From Ulva prolifera (taxonomy: Eukaryota > Chlorophyta > Ulvophyceae > Ulvales > Ulvaceae): a stretch of 64,000 nucleotides of DNA. Below are positions 48,493 to 60,792 of the stretch, in pieces. Location of the stretch: positions 6,831,985 to 6,895,984 of the forward strand of contig CM041196.1 of assembly GCA_023078555.1 (NCBI GenBank). The letters are read 5' to 3'. Each line of letters begins with the position of its first letter. Positions within the stretch are counted from its first letter, which is position 1. The position numbers and the translations under genes were made by a program. The notes under the pieces were generated by a model that was not told the DNA's origin, ran no database searches, and saw only the letters and a program-made list of their open reading frames with translations.

Positions 48493-50045
48493 ATGAGCCG
48501 TAGGCACGCTAGCTGAGTGCGGGATAGGTGCGCCCAACATGCACAGCTGAATTCAATGCGCAGGAGAGGAGGAAGTCACATACCACTGGTATTTGTTCGA
48601 GAGGGCAGAGCTGTTAAGTCGCAAGTTTGAATGCACTGATCTTCTGGACATGCATGAGCGTCTGCAAGGTCGTTGCAAGCCACGGCGCAACCCAACCGAT
48701 CAGGCCTGAGCACCATACAACGGACGCAATCAGGGGTACCAGGACGTGCGTTCACATGAGCGATGATGGAGAGCCATAGCAGCTCTGCCTGGATGATACA
48801 TGGACCGGGCTGAGAAAGTGCTCGGCCTGGCCATGAACTGGCTCGCACGAACCTTCTTGCCGCAAAAACGGTGTGAGGAGCGCGGCAGGTCCGCAGAAGT
48901 TAAAACGCGTGGAGGATCCGAGTCCGACAACGTACACATGTGAAGGCGCAAACGCTCGGAAAAGCTGAGAATTGGCCATACATAAAAAGTGTTTATATAC
49001 ATGCCCTATCCTGCCAGGCATAGCGCGACTCTGGCTGCAGACACCGCCTGTGCATTGCAGCCAGCATTGGGTGCCTGCGCGGATGCCTCACCATTGAACC
49101 TCTCACGATAGCTACTCCTAAGAATATTGAAGACTGCTGTATCATCAGACGGTGAAAGCAGCGAAGGTTGACTCGGTGGTGCGGCATCGTACCTGGCTCT
49201 GTGTTGGGTGCAACGAGTACATTGGGGAGCTGTGCTGAATCATTTTGCATGCAGGCAGGCTGAGAACATTTCGACGGGATAAAGTGCAATGGTCGCACAT
49301 CTGCGCGTTGTACCCGAGGATGACCTGCTCGACCCGGTGTCATCAAGGTCTGCGTTGCCATGTGCGCCATCACGACAACCCGCCATGCGTTCTCTCTCCG
49401 CGGTCCACATTCTGGAATTATTGATGCTTCCCAAGCAGGCTTCTCTCGCCACCACGTTTCATGTTATTCTGTCTAAGCGGACAGACAACCTGCGGCATGC
49501 ACAGAACGGTAGCAACTTTGCGACACGGTAAAGTCACCGCACTCGCTATCAAGCATTTTTTTTCCATACGGCATGGACGGACCTTTGCATGGGGCATAGT
49601 GATTATTTCGTTGAGCCATCCCGCCCTATCCCAGGCAGCCATGGCCCTTCGACTGCGAGCTTACAACTGGACGTCAAGCAATGCAATTCGGATTGCACAA
49701 CACTGAGACATATCACCTTGTTCCATCATGGCCTACATGCAGATATTAAGGGTCGCGACCCGAATGGTGCACGCCTCTTAGGCATTCGCGGTCGACAAGG
49801 ATGTGTATCCAGTCACCGCAAGGCGCTCCGACAGGCGTCGAAGGTAGACAGTCCAGCGCGAACCACTTCGAAACGATACTTGCCGTGACTGACTCCTGTG
49901 ATTTTGGCGCATGCAGCAACACGGTGAATGCCGGTGAAGGCTTCCTTCGCGCACTCGAGATTCAATTCGCAAGCTCACGGTGACCACTGGCCAGCATGCC
50001 CTCTGATCTCACGCACGATTCAAGACTGACACTCTCAGCCTGCAG

Positions 50046-53000
50046 ATGTGGAACGGTATCAGCGGCGCTATACTTTCCACGGCGCTGATGACTACTTGAC
50101 ACGCACAGAGGAGACACTGCATACCACTTCTCAAGGAGCGAGCCTTCACGCCAAGCTGCTGATCTGTACAGCGCCTGCAGAGTACTGTCTTCCAGTCAAG
50201 AAAGACCGGCGGTTCAGCCCAGTCTTCCAGGTCAAGGCACGTCCTGCAAGCACCTCCCGCAGCTCGCTAAGCCAGCGACCACGTCCCTGCCCTACCTGTC
50301 CATGACCGTGCACAGTGCACTTCACACCGCAGAAATAGGCAATCATGAACCTTTTCTCTGCACCACTCCTTTGTGGCCATGCTTATCCAGCCCCCGCGCC
50401 ATAGCGCAAGGTTCCAGGGGCCACTCAAGAATGCAGTCAAGCCATTCTTGTAGCAAGCAGCAGCCTCGAGCCGCAGTGCACTCTTTCACAATGCCCCCGG
50501 CACTGCTCTCGCCGCTGCCCATGTAACCAGCTCACGGACTCGCCCCCTCAATCCCACACCTCTTGCACGCATCTGTCCCAATCGAGCAGGCTCACCGAAC
50601 CCTCAGCCAGCCTCGCCCCGATGGACTGGGCATGAAGTGCTTGCATCGGTGACCTATCCCCAGTCCCGGTCGTGCAGCCGCCGCTGGCCTCTCGATGACC
50701 GCCGCGCAGCCGCGTGCAGGTGGTCCTGACGTCCGAGCGGCAGCAGGAGGTGGAGTGCAAGGTGCATGCGTACCCTCTGTCCTCGGGGGAGCGCAACACC
50801 CTCGAGAGCGGCTCCGGCGGCGACCGCCCCCACCTGCCGGGCCAGCTGCGCTCCCTCGCCGTCGACGGCGCCCCCCCCTTCTACGTCGACCGGCATACCT
50901 TCTTCCGCAGCCCGCACCAAACCATCCAGCGCCGCATCAGCCTGCAGGCGGTGCGTGCCCTGTAGCCGCGCCCCTGCCACCCCGATCGCCCATGCCGTGC
51001 CGGACCCGCGGCACCCGCTGTGCTACGCCTGCTGTGCACACCTAGCGTGCTGTGATTGCAGGGCAGGGAGTACGAAGTCGTTCTGCCGTTTGAGGGCCTG
51101 GAGTTTGTGAAACCGTCTTTCATGGTGTGACCCCCCCCCCCTTCCAACGCCCGACTGCGCCCACCCATCTGGCACAGCTCGATGTCGTAGGAACGCGTGG
51201 CTCCCATGCAGTGCGTTGCGCATCCGCGTCATCAATCGCGCGGCCGCGTGCATGAATGTGACGCCATGTGCTGAGCCCGCCATGCATGGAGTGTGGCTGT
51301 GTTACAGTGGGGGTATGTGGCGTCGCTAGGCGTGTTGCAATCAGTCCCACCCCATCAAATCCAGCGCAGTTCGTGCTATGTGCTGTGTGCCATGTGCAGG
51401 GCCCGATGACGATTGCGTTTGCTGCGGCGTTTGGACAGGACCGGGACGTGGCGCTGACGCTGCTGACGCCGCCGACGATCTGTGTGTGCCGCGCAGACCA
51501 GCGTGCCGCTGCAGCCGTCAAGCTCGGCTACTCCGCCCGCGTGTTTGACCGCATCAACAGCCGCGACGGCAACGAGAAATACAAGACGACCTTCAACCCC
51601 CCCAGCCGCAAAGCCGCCGCGCTGCGACGCCGTGCCGGCGGCGCCACGGGCCGCAACGCAGAACTCGCACCGCCGCAGCAGGCGAATGCAGGCGTTGACG
51701 CGGCATCGCCGCTCCTCGATAGCACGGCTGGAGGCACTGGAGACCACCGCGCTGAGCACGCCGCGCCGCGTGCTGCAGACTCTGCTCCGCGCGCTGCGCA
51801 ACGGCGGCCTGATCTGCCGGCGGCTGCGCTGGACCGGCACTCGCCTCCGCCTGCCGGGATCACTCTGTGCAGCCACAGCGCGGCACAGCAGCCGCAGCAT
51901 GCCGCAGCGCGCGCGGAGGACCTCATGGCCGATCGCCGCGCTCGCCCTGCTGCCGCGCCGCAGGCCGCAGCAGCTGCGGCCGGCTGGCCCGGCTCACCCG
52001 GGATGCACGGGGGGGTGCACAGCATGGCGCAGCAAGGCACAGCACGCGCCGGCAGCGTGGGCGCGTTTGGAGACGGCCTTGGATGGCCCTCGCACGATCA
52101 TGACATGGCGGAGCTCGAGGCGCTGATGAGCGAGCCGCGAGGTCTGCCAGCCGCTCCCTTTGAGCAGGCCTGGGAGCAGCGCGTCCGGCCGCAGCTGCAG
52201 GATGCGTTTCAGATGTATGCCGGGGACGCTGGCGCCGTGGAGGAGATCGAGGCTGTGGCTGGCTCGCCCTCTGCCCACTCGGACGGGGGCGGATGGCTGG
52301 ACTTGCCAATGCACTCCTTCGCACTGCCCGACACCTTCGCTCCAGACATGGACGTTGTGGGACCGGACGCGCAGCTGCAGGAGCCGGCCCCGGCAGGGTC
52401 GCACACCTCTCATCCGCCAGGGTTCACCGCGGCGCCGCCCTCCCCGGCTGGTGCGGCGCCCCCTGCACGAGACGCGTTCGCGTTGGATGGGGTGCCCGAG
52501 CACAGCGGCCGGCGTGGCGCGGCACGGCCCGCCGTGTACGTGCCGCACCTGCAGCGGCCGGAGTGCGTGCCGGTGCCGACGGCAGAGCTGCTCAGCCGCG
52601 GCACCGCGGCGGCGCCGCGGACGGCGCCGCGGCAGGCGCCGCCTGCGGCGGCGGGGCCGCCGCGGCATGTCGCGACGGCTGGAGGCGACCGCGGCCAGCA
52701 AGTGGACTTTTCGCTTGATGCCCCGGCGTCGGCGTTTGGGGGCGCGGGCTTCATGTCGGACTTCTTGCCGATGTTCGATGACATGCATCCCATCGGTGTG
52801 CGCCGTGCTCATGCATCCTCCCTGATCCTCCCAAGCCCCACACTCTGTCCGTGGCTGACCAGAACCATAGGCATGCATGTAGCAAGTCGGCACAAGTCTT
52901 GGGTAGAGGCGCACCGTGTGTCACGCTTCAGCTGCGCGCCTAGTCGCCCACCTTTGGTGCACTGCAGCTGAGAACCGCGATCGAGAACACGACGTGGACA

Positions 53001-53704
53001 AGTTCATGATGACGGATGTGCACATCTTCCCCCCTGCGACAGATGCCAGGGAGCAACACGACGCCCGGGCACACCCCGGGCGCCGGGAGCGCGATCCACC
53101 CTTCGGCCGCACCCGGGAGCGCAGCCCGGCTCGAGAGCCCTATCCCTTCAACCGGCCGCCCGGCCGTGACCCGCGCGCCGCGGACCCCTGGGCCCCCCAC
53201 CCCGGCCTCCCCCCAACTGGCATCCTGGACGTCGAGGCTATGCTGGGGACTGACGGCGCGGCTGCGCCGTTCCACAGTGTCGATCGCTTCGCGCTCTCTG
53301 ACTTCAGGGCGGCCGCGGCGCCGCCGCCGACGCAGCTGCCGCCGGCCGACCTGAACGAGTTCCACGCGGTGCACGCGGAGTTCCCGGACGGCGACGAGGC
53401 TGGCGGCGGCGGCTTTGGCAGGGTGCAGGAGCCGGGGCTGTTTGATGGCGTGCGGCCGAACCCTGCGGCGTTCAACCTCGCGGACCTGCTGCAGCCGCTC
53501 GGCGCCGGCGCGCTGCCGCCGGCGGCGGCGCAGCCACCGGCGCCCGCGGAGGCCGTGCCGTTCCCCGGCCAGTTTGCATCGCAGGACCTGCACCAGGAGA
53601 TCCTGGTTGCGGACCATCTTGACGGTGGATACGACATGCAAGATATGCAGTGGTCGGACGTTGAGATGGAAGACTTCGAGATCGACCTGCCCCCGCCCGC
53701 GTGA
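50046..53704 (+). CDS. Tandem paralogue A: unknown core domain with long low-complexity tail (5' end unresolved)
   Basis: Confident exons 50046-50230, 50720-50950, 51062-51124, 51400-52795 and 52968-53704 join in phase and give about 870 residues; the first exon needs one base from an upstream exon I could not place. Exons 1-3 and the start of exon 4 form a core shared with paralogue B: APAEYCLPVKK, VHAYPL, LRSLAVDG, ELPF/VLPF-type strand, then TPPTICVCRADQR and LGYSARVFDRIN. The pattern of alternating hydrophobic residues suggests a beta-rich fold. After about residue 220 the protein becomes Ala/Pro/Arg-rich with short acidic-hydrophobic patches, ending VEMEDFEIDLPPPA, which resembles a transcription activation segment. 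A DNA-binding regulator is possible but only an inference. A sliding-clamp (Rad9-like) domain was considered and does not align well. An 11-C run sits just after the third exon. Confidence 0.6.
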
Positions 53705-56153
53705 AGCAAGAGCCAAGACGGAAACTCAACCCCTCGGTACCTGCATGCACTAGGAATGAGAACGAGAAGTTTTGCAGAGCTGCACGCAGTGTGAGTCGCA
53801 CCGCCGAGGTCAGCATGGCCGCTGTGCCGGCGGCACGGAGAGTCCGCCGGCACACTTGAGCCGACGAGTGCAAGTGCAAGTGCTAGGCAACGAGTAGGGC
53901 GGATTTCATAGCCCCCAAACCTTCTAGTAAGCCATGCTACTGCGAGGTTTCGGGGCTATGAAAGCGCTGAAAGGGAGGCGGACTCGTACGCTGTGACTGC
54001 TGCCTGAGGCAGCACTACGGTGCCGGCCTGTGCATGTGCGGGTGTGCCCCTCCCCTCCTACTGCCAAGTCCCTGTCGCTGCCGGCCTGCTGCTCTGCCCG
54101 GGCAGCTGCGTCACTCTGAGGCACCACAAGGTCACATGGTGGTGACAGCTTCCCAAGAACCGGCCGGTGAGTGGAGTGCCGTGTGTGGGTCCCATCGGCA
54201 GTCCGCCGCACTGCCTGGGATGGCAGATCGTGCCACCCACCGGTCAGTCCTCAGGCGTGTTTTTGTGGTTCTTGCTTGCACACTGCAGGAAGTCAGCCGC
54301 TAGTTGGCATTTGTTGTGTTGTGACCGTTGGCGCACTGTGCAGGCCATCGTGTCTTCTGAGATTGCGAGGGTGCAGCATGCGGGCTGAACACACCCGGCG
54401 TAACACTTTCCAGCATGATATGGCGTGTTCCAGAGATGGCCTTGAGTTGAGTGATTCTCTGTACATGCGATGGCGCAGCTTGACCACGCTGCCGCGTCAC
54501 TGGCACCCGTCTCAGTGCAGCAGCAGGCTGCACCCGCACGTAGCGAGTGCTCATTCTCAGACGCATGAAGAGGAGAATGGACTGGGGCCACGGTCGCCTA
54601 CTGCCTTGTGGCTGAAGGCAGTGCCAAGCTTCGAATTCGATGCCGTCACACCAGTCGTGAGTTTGGGGATGTAAACATCTGACCAACGCTGCATGGCAGT
54701 GGCGGAAGTGTAGTCAGTGGTCGTGAAACAGGTCTCACGAGGCAAGCCGGCATGAAGGAGCTGTAGTCACGCCCATGTAAACACCCAACTCGAACAGCTG
54801 CTCATTCCCTGGGGATGTCATACTGTAGGCTGCCTGGTCCAATCGCCATGCTGTCACTGTTCGATGTGCGCTGCATACGTAGCCATGCCACTCGGATCCG
54901 CTTGGCTGTCCCGAGCACTTGCTAAGACAAGTATGCGTGGTCAGCTATGCATGCCTGATTTTGGACCGTGTGGTCTCTCCTGTGTCCAGTTGCAAGTACC
55001 GTTGGAGGTGCGGTGTGGCCCCGAAATGCAACTCTCCAGATGTTTGCCAGATGTGAATCCGAGAGCTGTGCAAAGTCTGGTCGGTGCTATGCGAGCAATG
55101 CCTCAAACACTGCCATGACAGACGTTTCATAAATCCTCGCCATGAACTCCGGGCAGGGGCGGTCAGTCGGAAAGACCGGACGCGTTCGCCCAATACTAGA
55201 GACTGTCCACAACATCAACCTCTCCAAGACGCTCAAGAGTCACAGGAAATCCAGTACGTCTGTGAGCAGTTGACACCAAACGACTTGCGCAGCGACTTCA
55301 ATACGGCAGTGGTCGCAGCCGCTTCCGAAACACAGTCGGAGAGGGATGCAGGCTGGTCACGTGCCTCAGCCTGGTCACGTCGCGCAGGGGCCCTGCTGCT
55401 GAAGAACAACACAGATCATCAGATCATGACAGATGTAGCCGCTGCACACAACTGATGTTCGATCGCACTCTGATCTTGCTGTAGCCCTTGCACAGTATGT
55501 TTCGGACGCCAGATCACAGGAAGCAGGCAAATGCACGAGACATGTGGAGACATTAATACTGCGGCATTGCGGCAGACTTGAGGCCAAGTGTTCCTTGCAG
55601 GCATCCTTTTTTTCAGACCTCCTCTATGCTGCTCCAATAGGAAAACTCCCTTGCTGTCGAAGCTTTGCGGCGCTTCTGTAGATTTAGACTGGCCTGCAGG
55701 CATGCGGGCGTGGCGCACTGTGAGCTGGTGTGAGGCACCCCGGGTAACGCGGTATCTACGGCGAAGGTGCGACGTGAAATTCCAGCTGTGGCACTCTACA
55801 TCTTGATCATCAGACATTGTACCGTGGAGAGTCTCTAAACGTACTCTTATGAGCTTGCATCGCGTACCTGAACTTATCTGGTGCAAACCTCCGAACACGG
55901 GCCTAGTGCAGGTGCTCGTGCGTATATAGAACAGCGACGGCCGAGGCGCTGAATCTGCTGGCGCTGACGAATTCCTCGAATAGGTATTTGCATTGCTGCA
56001 ACAATATATGATCAAGCTGACGCTTGGAGTGGCGGTGCGGCGTCGTAAACCAAGCTGGTCCGCACACACGGATAGAAGTGCACTGCCTCAAACGAGAATG
56101 CGCATTGTGACCTTGTGTGCAGGCTGAATACTGAATTTCGCTGACTCTCATGA
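53705..56153. other. Region between the tandem paralogues, including a diverged repeat block
   Basis: 2.4 kb separating the stop of paralogue A from the proposed start of paralogue B. It should hold the 3' flank of A and the promoter of B. The block 54960-55946 recurs at 63040-63976 in diverged form (listed separately). A frame at 55084-55455 is partly conserved with the second block but is broken there, so it is not called as a gene. Confidence 0.5.
54960..55946 (+). repeat. Diverged direct repeat, copy 1 (upstream of paralogue B)
   Basis: About 1 kb that aligns collinearly with 63040-63976. The best-preserved stretch reads SDFNTAVVAAASET here and SDFDTAVVAAASET in the second copy; other matching islands surround AAAHN-stop and the GGCGCACTGTGAGCTGGTGTGAGGCA-like segment. 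Both strands show partly matching frames with stops in one copy, so coding is not proven. It lies 0.2-1.2 kb before the proposed start of paralogue B and may be its promoter region or a decayed gene. Confidence 0.8.
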
Positions 56154-59100
56154 ATGGATATCACCGCCGTGGCCCCGTTGTACTGGAAGACGACAGCTTG
56201 GTCCATTCAATTTCACAGGGAGGCGCACTTGAAAGTGCGAATTCTCGTCATTTGATCAGCTGTAATATTTGTCTGGATTTTTTTTTCTGTACAAGACAGT
56301 TCAACAGATTCATTATGCCGAGTTTTCGGGCCTCAAACATCAGGCGAGGCGTCGCGGTCTGGTGTGCTGGATGTGATCATGGCGACATGTGTCCAGTCAA
56401 CGCAGTCACAATCGTCCAACCTGTAAATGGGCTACCCATATGGCGTGAACTTGATAGTCTCTCTGCTCTTGTCTCCACCTTGCCTCATCCTGCCGGCCTC
56501 ACGCTCCCGAGAAGCTTGCATGCTAGCCATGTATCTCGAGATATGCCGTCCCATGTCCCCACGTCTCGTCTCTGTCGATGTGATGTATAACCTGCAGTAG
56601 AGTGTCATGTGGTACAAGGACACAGCCAGAGATCTCAGGTAGTCCGACACCGAGTCTTATGTGTATGTGCGCCCTGACAGTGAAGTCGTGCGTTTGGTGG
56701 GGCCGCGTACTGCAGCGAGGCTCGTGTCACAAGCCGCTAGCAGTAGCGCAATGTTGTCGACGTTACATCGAATCATTGATTGTAGGCTGCCAATGTTAGA
56801 GGTCAGATCAGATTGCAGTGGCACACGCTAACAGTGAAGATGACAGACGGTGACAGTACTCTCGAGATATCGAATCGGTACTTGAACACCACTTACACTG
56901 AAAGGGGCAAAGGACAAAGGGCAGGTCCAAGCCTTATATAGTCTTTGGCCTATGTGCCGTATGCAGCCTAACAGTGCAGTTTAACCTTGCTCATGACAAC
57001 AGTACCTAAGTGGCTACAGGCTGTCATAATACGCGTCCTCCACTTGATCTTGTAATGCATGATGCAGTAGCATGCATGGTCATCATCTCAGCGTCCAACA
57101 GCCAAGACTTATGTTGTGTCGCGTTCGGCACCACGTCAGCAGACTGACAGGTAGACAGTGTTACGCTCAACGTAGCTCAACTGGCTCTCATCTCTGCAGC
57201 AGTCGGGCACAGGCATGTAACTAGCGTCAGCTCACACTCACGGTAGATCGTTTCAGGGTTGCACTGCCTGCGCGACTGGCCGGGCTTACCTTGCTGTGGA
57301 GACGGTCCTTGCAATGACATGCCAGTCAACGCGTCGCGTGGTGGACACCTGATCTCCATCAGCTTGCAGATGTGGAGCGGCATCAAATGGGTTGCACGTT
57401 CTCTCCCGGAAATGGCAGGTACCTGATTCGCGGAACGGGCATATGGACTGAGGGAGGAGCGACATTTCCGACGACGATTGGGGGAGCGTTTGTCGAAGTC
57501 CAGCTCTTCATCATCAGAGCGCCCGCAGAGTTCTGTCTTCCCGTCAAGAAGAAATTATTCAGCCCGGGGTTTCAGGTCATGGTGTGTCACGCGCTCATCA
57601 AAAGCAGAACATCACGCACCCCACGTGTCTCGCAAGCACGCACCAGATGGCATGGTCAAGCCCCTCCGGCATGGGAGCAAAACACATCGCTGATGTTGCT
57701 CCAGACGGGCGGCAAGTAACTGTGGTGGTCAATCGCACGTTGCACATGTGCGTTGAGTGCGGACTTCAATCATGTCCATCGCAGTGTGGCAACCTGCCTT
57801 CCGCATCTGCCTCTTTTGTGAATTCATGTATGTGAGCACGCAGCTTACTTCCCAGCTACATGCCGCATGCCGATGTAATCTGCTGGCACGCCATCACCTG
57901 TCCCAGTGTATCCTGCGGCGCTGCCCAAGCCTGGTGCCTCTGTCTCTGCTGACACCTGAACCGTCAGCCCGTCTGCCCGCCGAACTACCGCGCAAACGCT
58001 CTGTGACCACCAACATCGCACGTCTCTCAGGCCGAAAGACTACGTCCCGGCGTCCACCAGAATGCACAGTGGCTTGCAGGTGTATCTGAGGTCACTCTCA
58101 GATCGTCCAGTGACTGTGGCTGGAAGGGTGCATGCCTACCCTCTGCCTGCCTATGAGCGCCAAGAGATCATGAGGCAGCTGCCGGAGCGCCTGCGCGCTC
58201 TGGCTGTGGACGGCTCGAGGCCTCGCTTTGGTGAAAAGGAAACTTGGTTCGAATCATCACCGAAGCACGAGTATACCACACCCTTCGGCGACATCGACCT
58301 CCCCGCGGTGAACATTCCCCTCCCTCCTGCAATCCTGGCGTTCTATAGAATTGATCGTGCGGTAGTGTGGCCATTCACAGAGCTCAGCTGTCATCATTGA
58401 GAACCGCAGCCATATGGCTGCTGATATCAATGTATGGCTACGTGTTCTGCCCCGGAAGTTCCTGTGCGCAAAGAGCTTACCACCCCCCCCCTTGTGCTGC
58501 TGGTGCCGCTGGTCGGCATTGCCGCGACTGCCATGCTGCAAGTGCCGTGCTGCAACAGGGGTATATGCACGGCATACAGCTGCTGTGCTGCTGGGCGTGC
58601 TGAACCGCCACTCAGATACATCAGCACGAGGATTGTGCAGGGTGCAGATGCGTGCGTGGAGCTGCCGTTCCCTACACTCAAATTCAAGAAGCCGTCGAAC
58701 ATGGTGCGACACCGCCGCCTGCCTGTAGCCACCCCCGCCTCTCCGCCGCACCTGTGGCCTGTGGCATGTGGCATGTGTGTGCACATGGTCTGCCGTGCAA
58801 TCTCATCGGACATCACAGCGGGTACAGGGAAGTGAAATACCTATGGATGGGGGTAAATCTGAGGAATGTCGGATGCGTGCCGCCATCGTGGGGGCACTGC
58901 TGCGCGCGCTGTGTGACACATCATGCTTTGGGCGCGGCTCCTCAGCACAGGTGCTTGCGCTGCGTGCCTAGCTGCTTCCGGCTGTTTGCTGGTCGAAAGA
59001 TTTGCCCGTGTGGCGTGCGTGCGTGTGTGCGTGTGCTGTCTGCGCACAAAGCTGCCGAGGCCACCCTGCGTTTGGGGTAGACGTGATGTCGTTGATGTCT

Positions 59101-60792
59101 GACCGGTCATGCTCGTTTTGTTTGAGAATTGTTGGCGCCTCTGCGTGCCCTGGGGGTCCTCTCCCCGGCGCCCCTCCTTCAGCAGCGGCACGCTGTTTCA
59201 GTACAGGGAACTCTGGGTCGTTACCCAGGCACAGGGTTCGATTTATTTGTAGCGGGTGCTTTGATGCCTGCGGGCTCTTCCAGATGCAGCGGTTGTGACA
59301 CCGGCGGCGAGTGCTGGTTGTGCATGCAGCAGCCCGTCACGCTCGTGTTTGCCATGGCATTTGGAGATGCGGAGGACGTCGTGGCCGTGATGCTGAAGCC
59401 CCCCACCATCTGCGTGTGCCGAGCCCAGCAGCGCATCAAGGCAGCTGTCCAGCTCGGCTACTCCGACCAGATCTTTGATCGCATTAATGCCCTTGGTGGC
59501 GTTCAGTTTGACACAGCGGCCGCACATGCCGCTCAGCAGCAGCAGGTGCAGCCGCCCAACCACGCGATTGATGACCTGCAAGAGGCCGAGCTCCAACCGG
59601 AGGAGCTGCTGGATCCTCTGCAGGTGCCGCAGCCGGGGTATGTGTGGCAGGATGGGGTTGGTCCGTGGGAGCCGCTAGATCCTCTGCAGCAGGTGCCGCC
59701 GCCCGACCACGTATTCTTTGGCCTGCCAGAGGGGGCAGATCTGATTGGCCCGGGGGAGCCGCCGGAGCCTCTGCAGCAGGTGCCGCAGCCCGGCTATGTG
59801 CTCGTTGACCTGCAAGAGGGGCAGGCCGAGCCCGGCCCCGGGGCTTTTGCAGGCGACCAAGCGTTTGACGAGGCCCTTACCAACGTCATGCAAGAGTGTG
59901 CGCATCCTCCTGCCTCATGAAAGCCCACCCAACACCCCACCCCCTCCCCCCCTGGGTCACTCGTGTGCTGAGCTTTTTGCAACCGACCGCGCGGTAGCGG
60001 GTCATACCCTCTCGAGCGGGCGTGCTCCGCATGCATGCACAGCCGTGCGCGGTGCGCCTGCTTTGTTCGCCAGATACAGGCCGCACCCTCTTGCGCTTGC
60101 GCCGCATCTGTTCCGGCAGCCGTTCGCGGCGTTGATGGCAGTTCATCTGCCGTCACGCGACTCGGAGTCCGCAGGCGTTCCACTCGCCTCCGGTCAGTCA
60201 AGCTCCGCCACGGGTCCTCGTGGTCAGTCCTCGCACCCAGTCCGACCCCCGTCTCTTGCATGCAGTTCGGAACCGTGACCGAGACGATGACCCTGGAGTC
60301 GAGGGCAGATACAACATGTGGCCACAGGCAGCACCCGGCCCCCGCAGGAGGAGAAGCCCCGGTGCGCGATTCGGGGCCCGCGGCCGCAGCCCTGCAGCGA
60401 GAGACCGGCACGACCCTGCCCCTCGCTGGCCTGCCATGCGCTTCGGCGGCGTCGAACCTGAACCGCCAGCGCAGCGGGCCGTGCGTCCGCTCGATGGCCG
60501 CGCTCCCCCCGCCCATGGCACCGGCGCACACGTGGGCGGCGCGCAAGCGGGCGAGCCGGCACCGGCACCGGCACCGGCACCGGGTCTGCAGCAGGAGCAA
60601 GAGGTCGACCTGAGGCTGCCGGGGGAGGGTGCGGACACGACTGGGAGCTTTGACCATGTGCGGAGGCCTGATTGGTGGCCAGATCTGCCAGACCTCTCAC
60701 ACGGCGACCATCCCGGCCCAGGCCTGATGGACACGCAAGAGAGAGGAAGGTTCCTGACGGAGGGTGATCAGCATTCCTTTGAGCTGTGTTGA
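56154..60792 (+). CDS. Tandem paralogue B: unknown core domain with repeat-containing tail
   Basis: Proposed exons 56154-56234, 56300-56444, 57370-57575, 58080-58307, 58641-58703, 59330-59897 and 60266-60792 join in phase to 605 residues. The last five correspond one to one with paralogue A, with the same phases, and the 63-base fifth exon has the same length in both (11 of 21 residues identical). The first two exons (MDITAVAPLYWKTTAW; VAVWCAGCDHGDMCPVNA) rest on phase and protein-like pattern only. Core motifs: APAEFCLPVKK, GRVHAYPL, LRALAVDG, KPPTICVCRAQQR and LGYSDQIFDRIN. The tail contains three roughly 36-residue repeats built on PLQQVPQPGYV, then an Arg/Pro-rich final exon starting RNRDRDDDPG, equivalent to ENRDREHD in A. 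Family unknown; possibly a regulator, as for A. The tail is 370 residues shorter than in A. Confidence 0.58.
59596..59860 (+). repeat. In-frame protein repeat in paralogue B tail
   Basis: Three imperfect units of about 36 codons, each with PLQQVPQPGYV or PLQQVPPPDHV followed by an acidic Gly/Leu segment. Paralogue A lacks them at the equivalent place, so they arose after the duplication or were lost from A. Confidence 0.8.

Larger units (their letters stand above)
45483..50045. other. 4.5-kb region without a confident gene; homopolymers and palindromes
   Basis: Between the start of the disordered-protein gene and the first confident exon of paralogue A. It contains G and C homopolymers (45885-45924, 46853-46890), an 18-bp tandem repeat near 48048-48095, two short perfect inverted repeats and many CATGCATG motifs. 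The unresolved 5' exons of paralogue A should lie in its right part, roughly 49200-50045. A frame at 46979-47392 starts with a hydrophobic Ala/Val stretch but was not accepted as a gene. Confidence 0.45.

Noticed and set aside
50046..51500. Rad9/PCNA-like checkpoint clamp identity for the paralogue core
   Set aside because: The spacing between the hydrophobic strands does not match; the resemblance is limited to a few strand-like motifs.
55084..55455. 123-codon frame within the diverged repeat
   Set aside because: The related block at 63040-63976 carries stops and a frameshift in the same frame, so coding is not supported; kept as a repeat.
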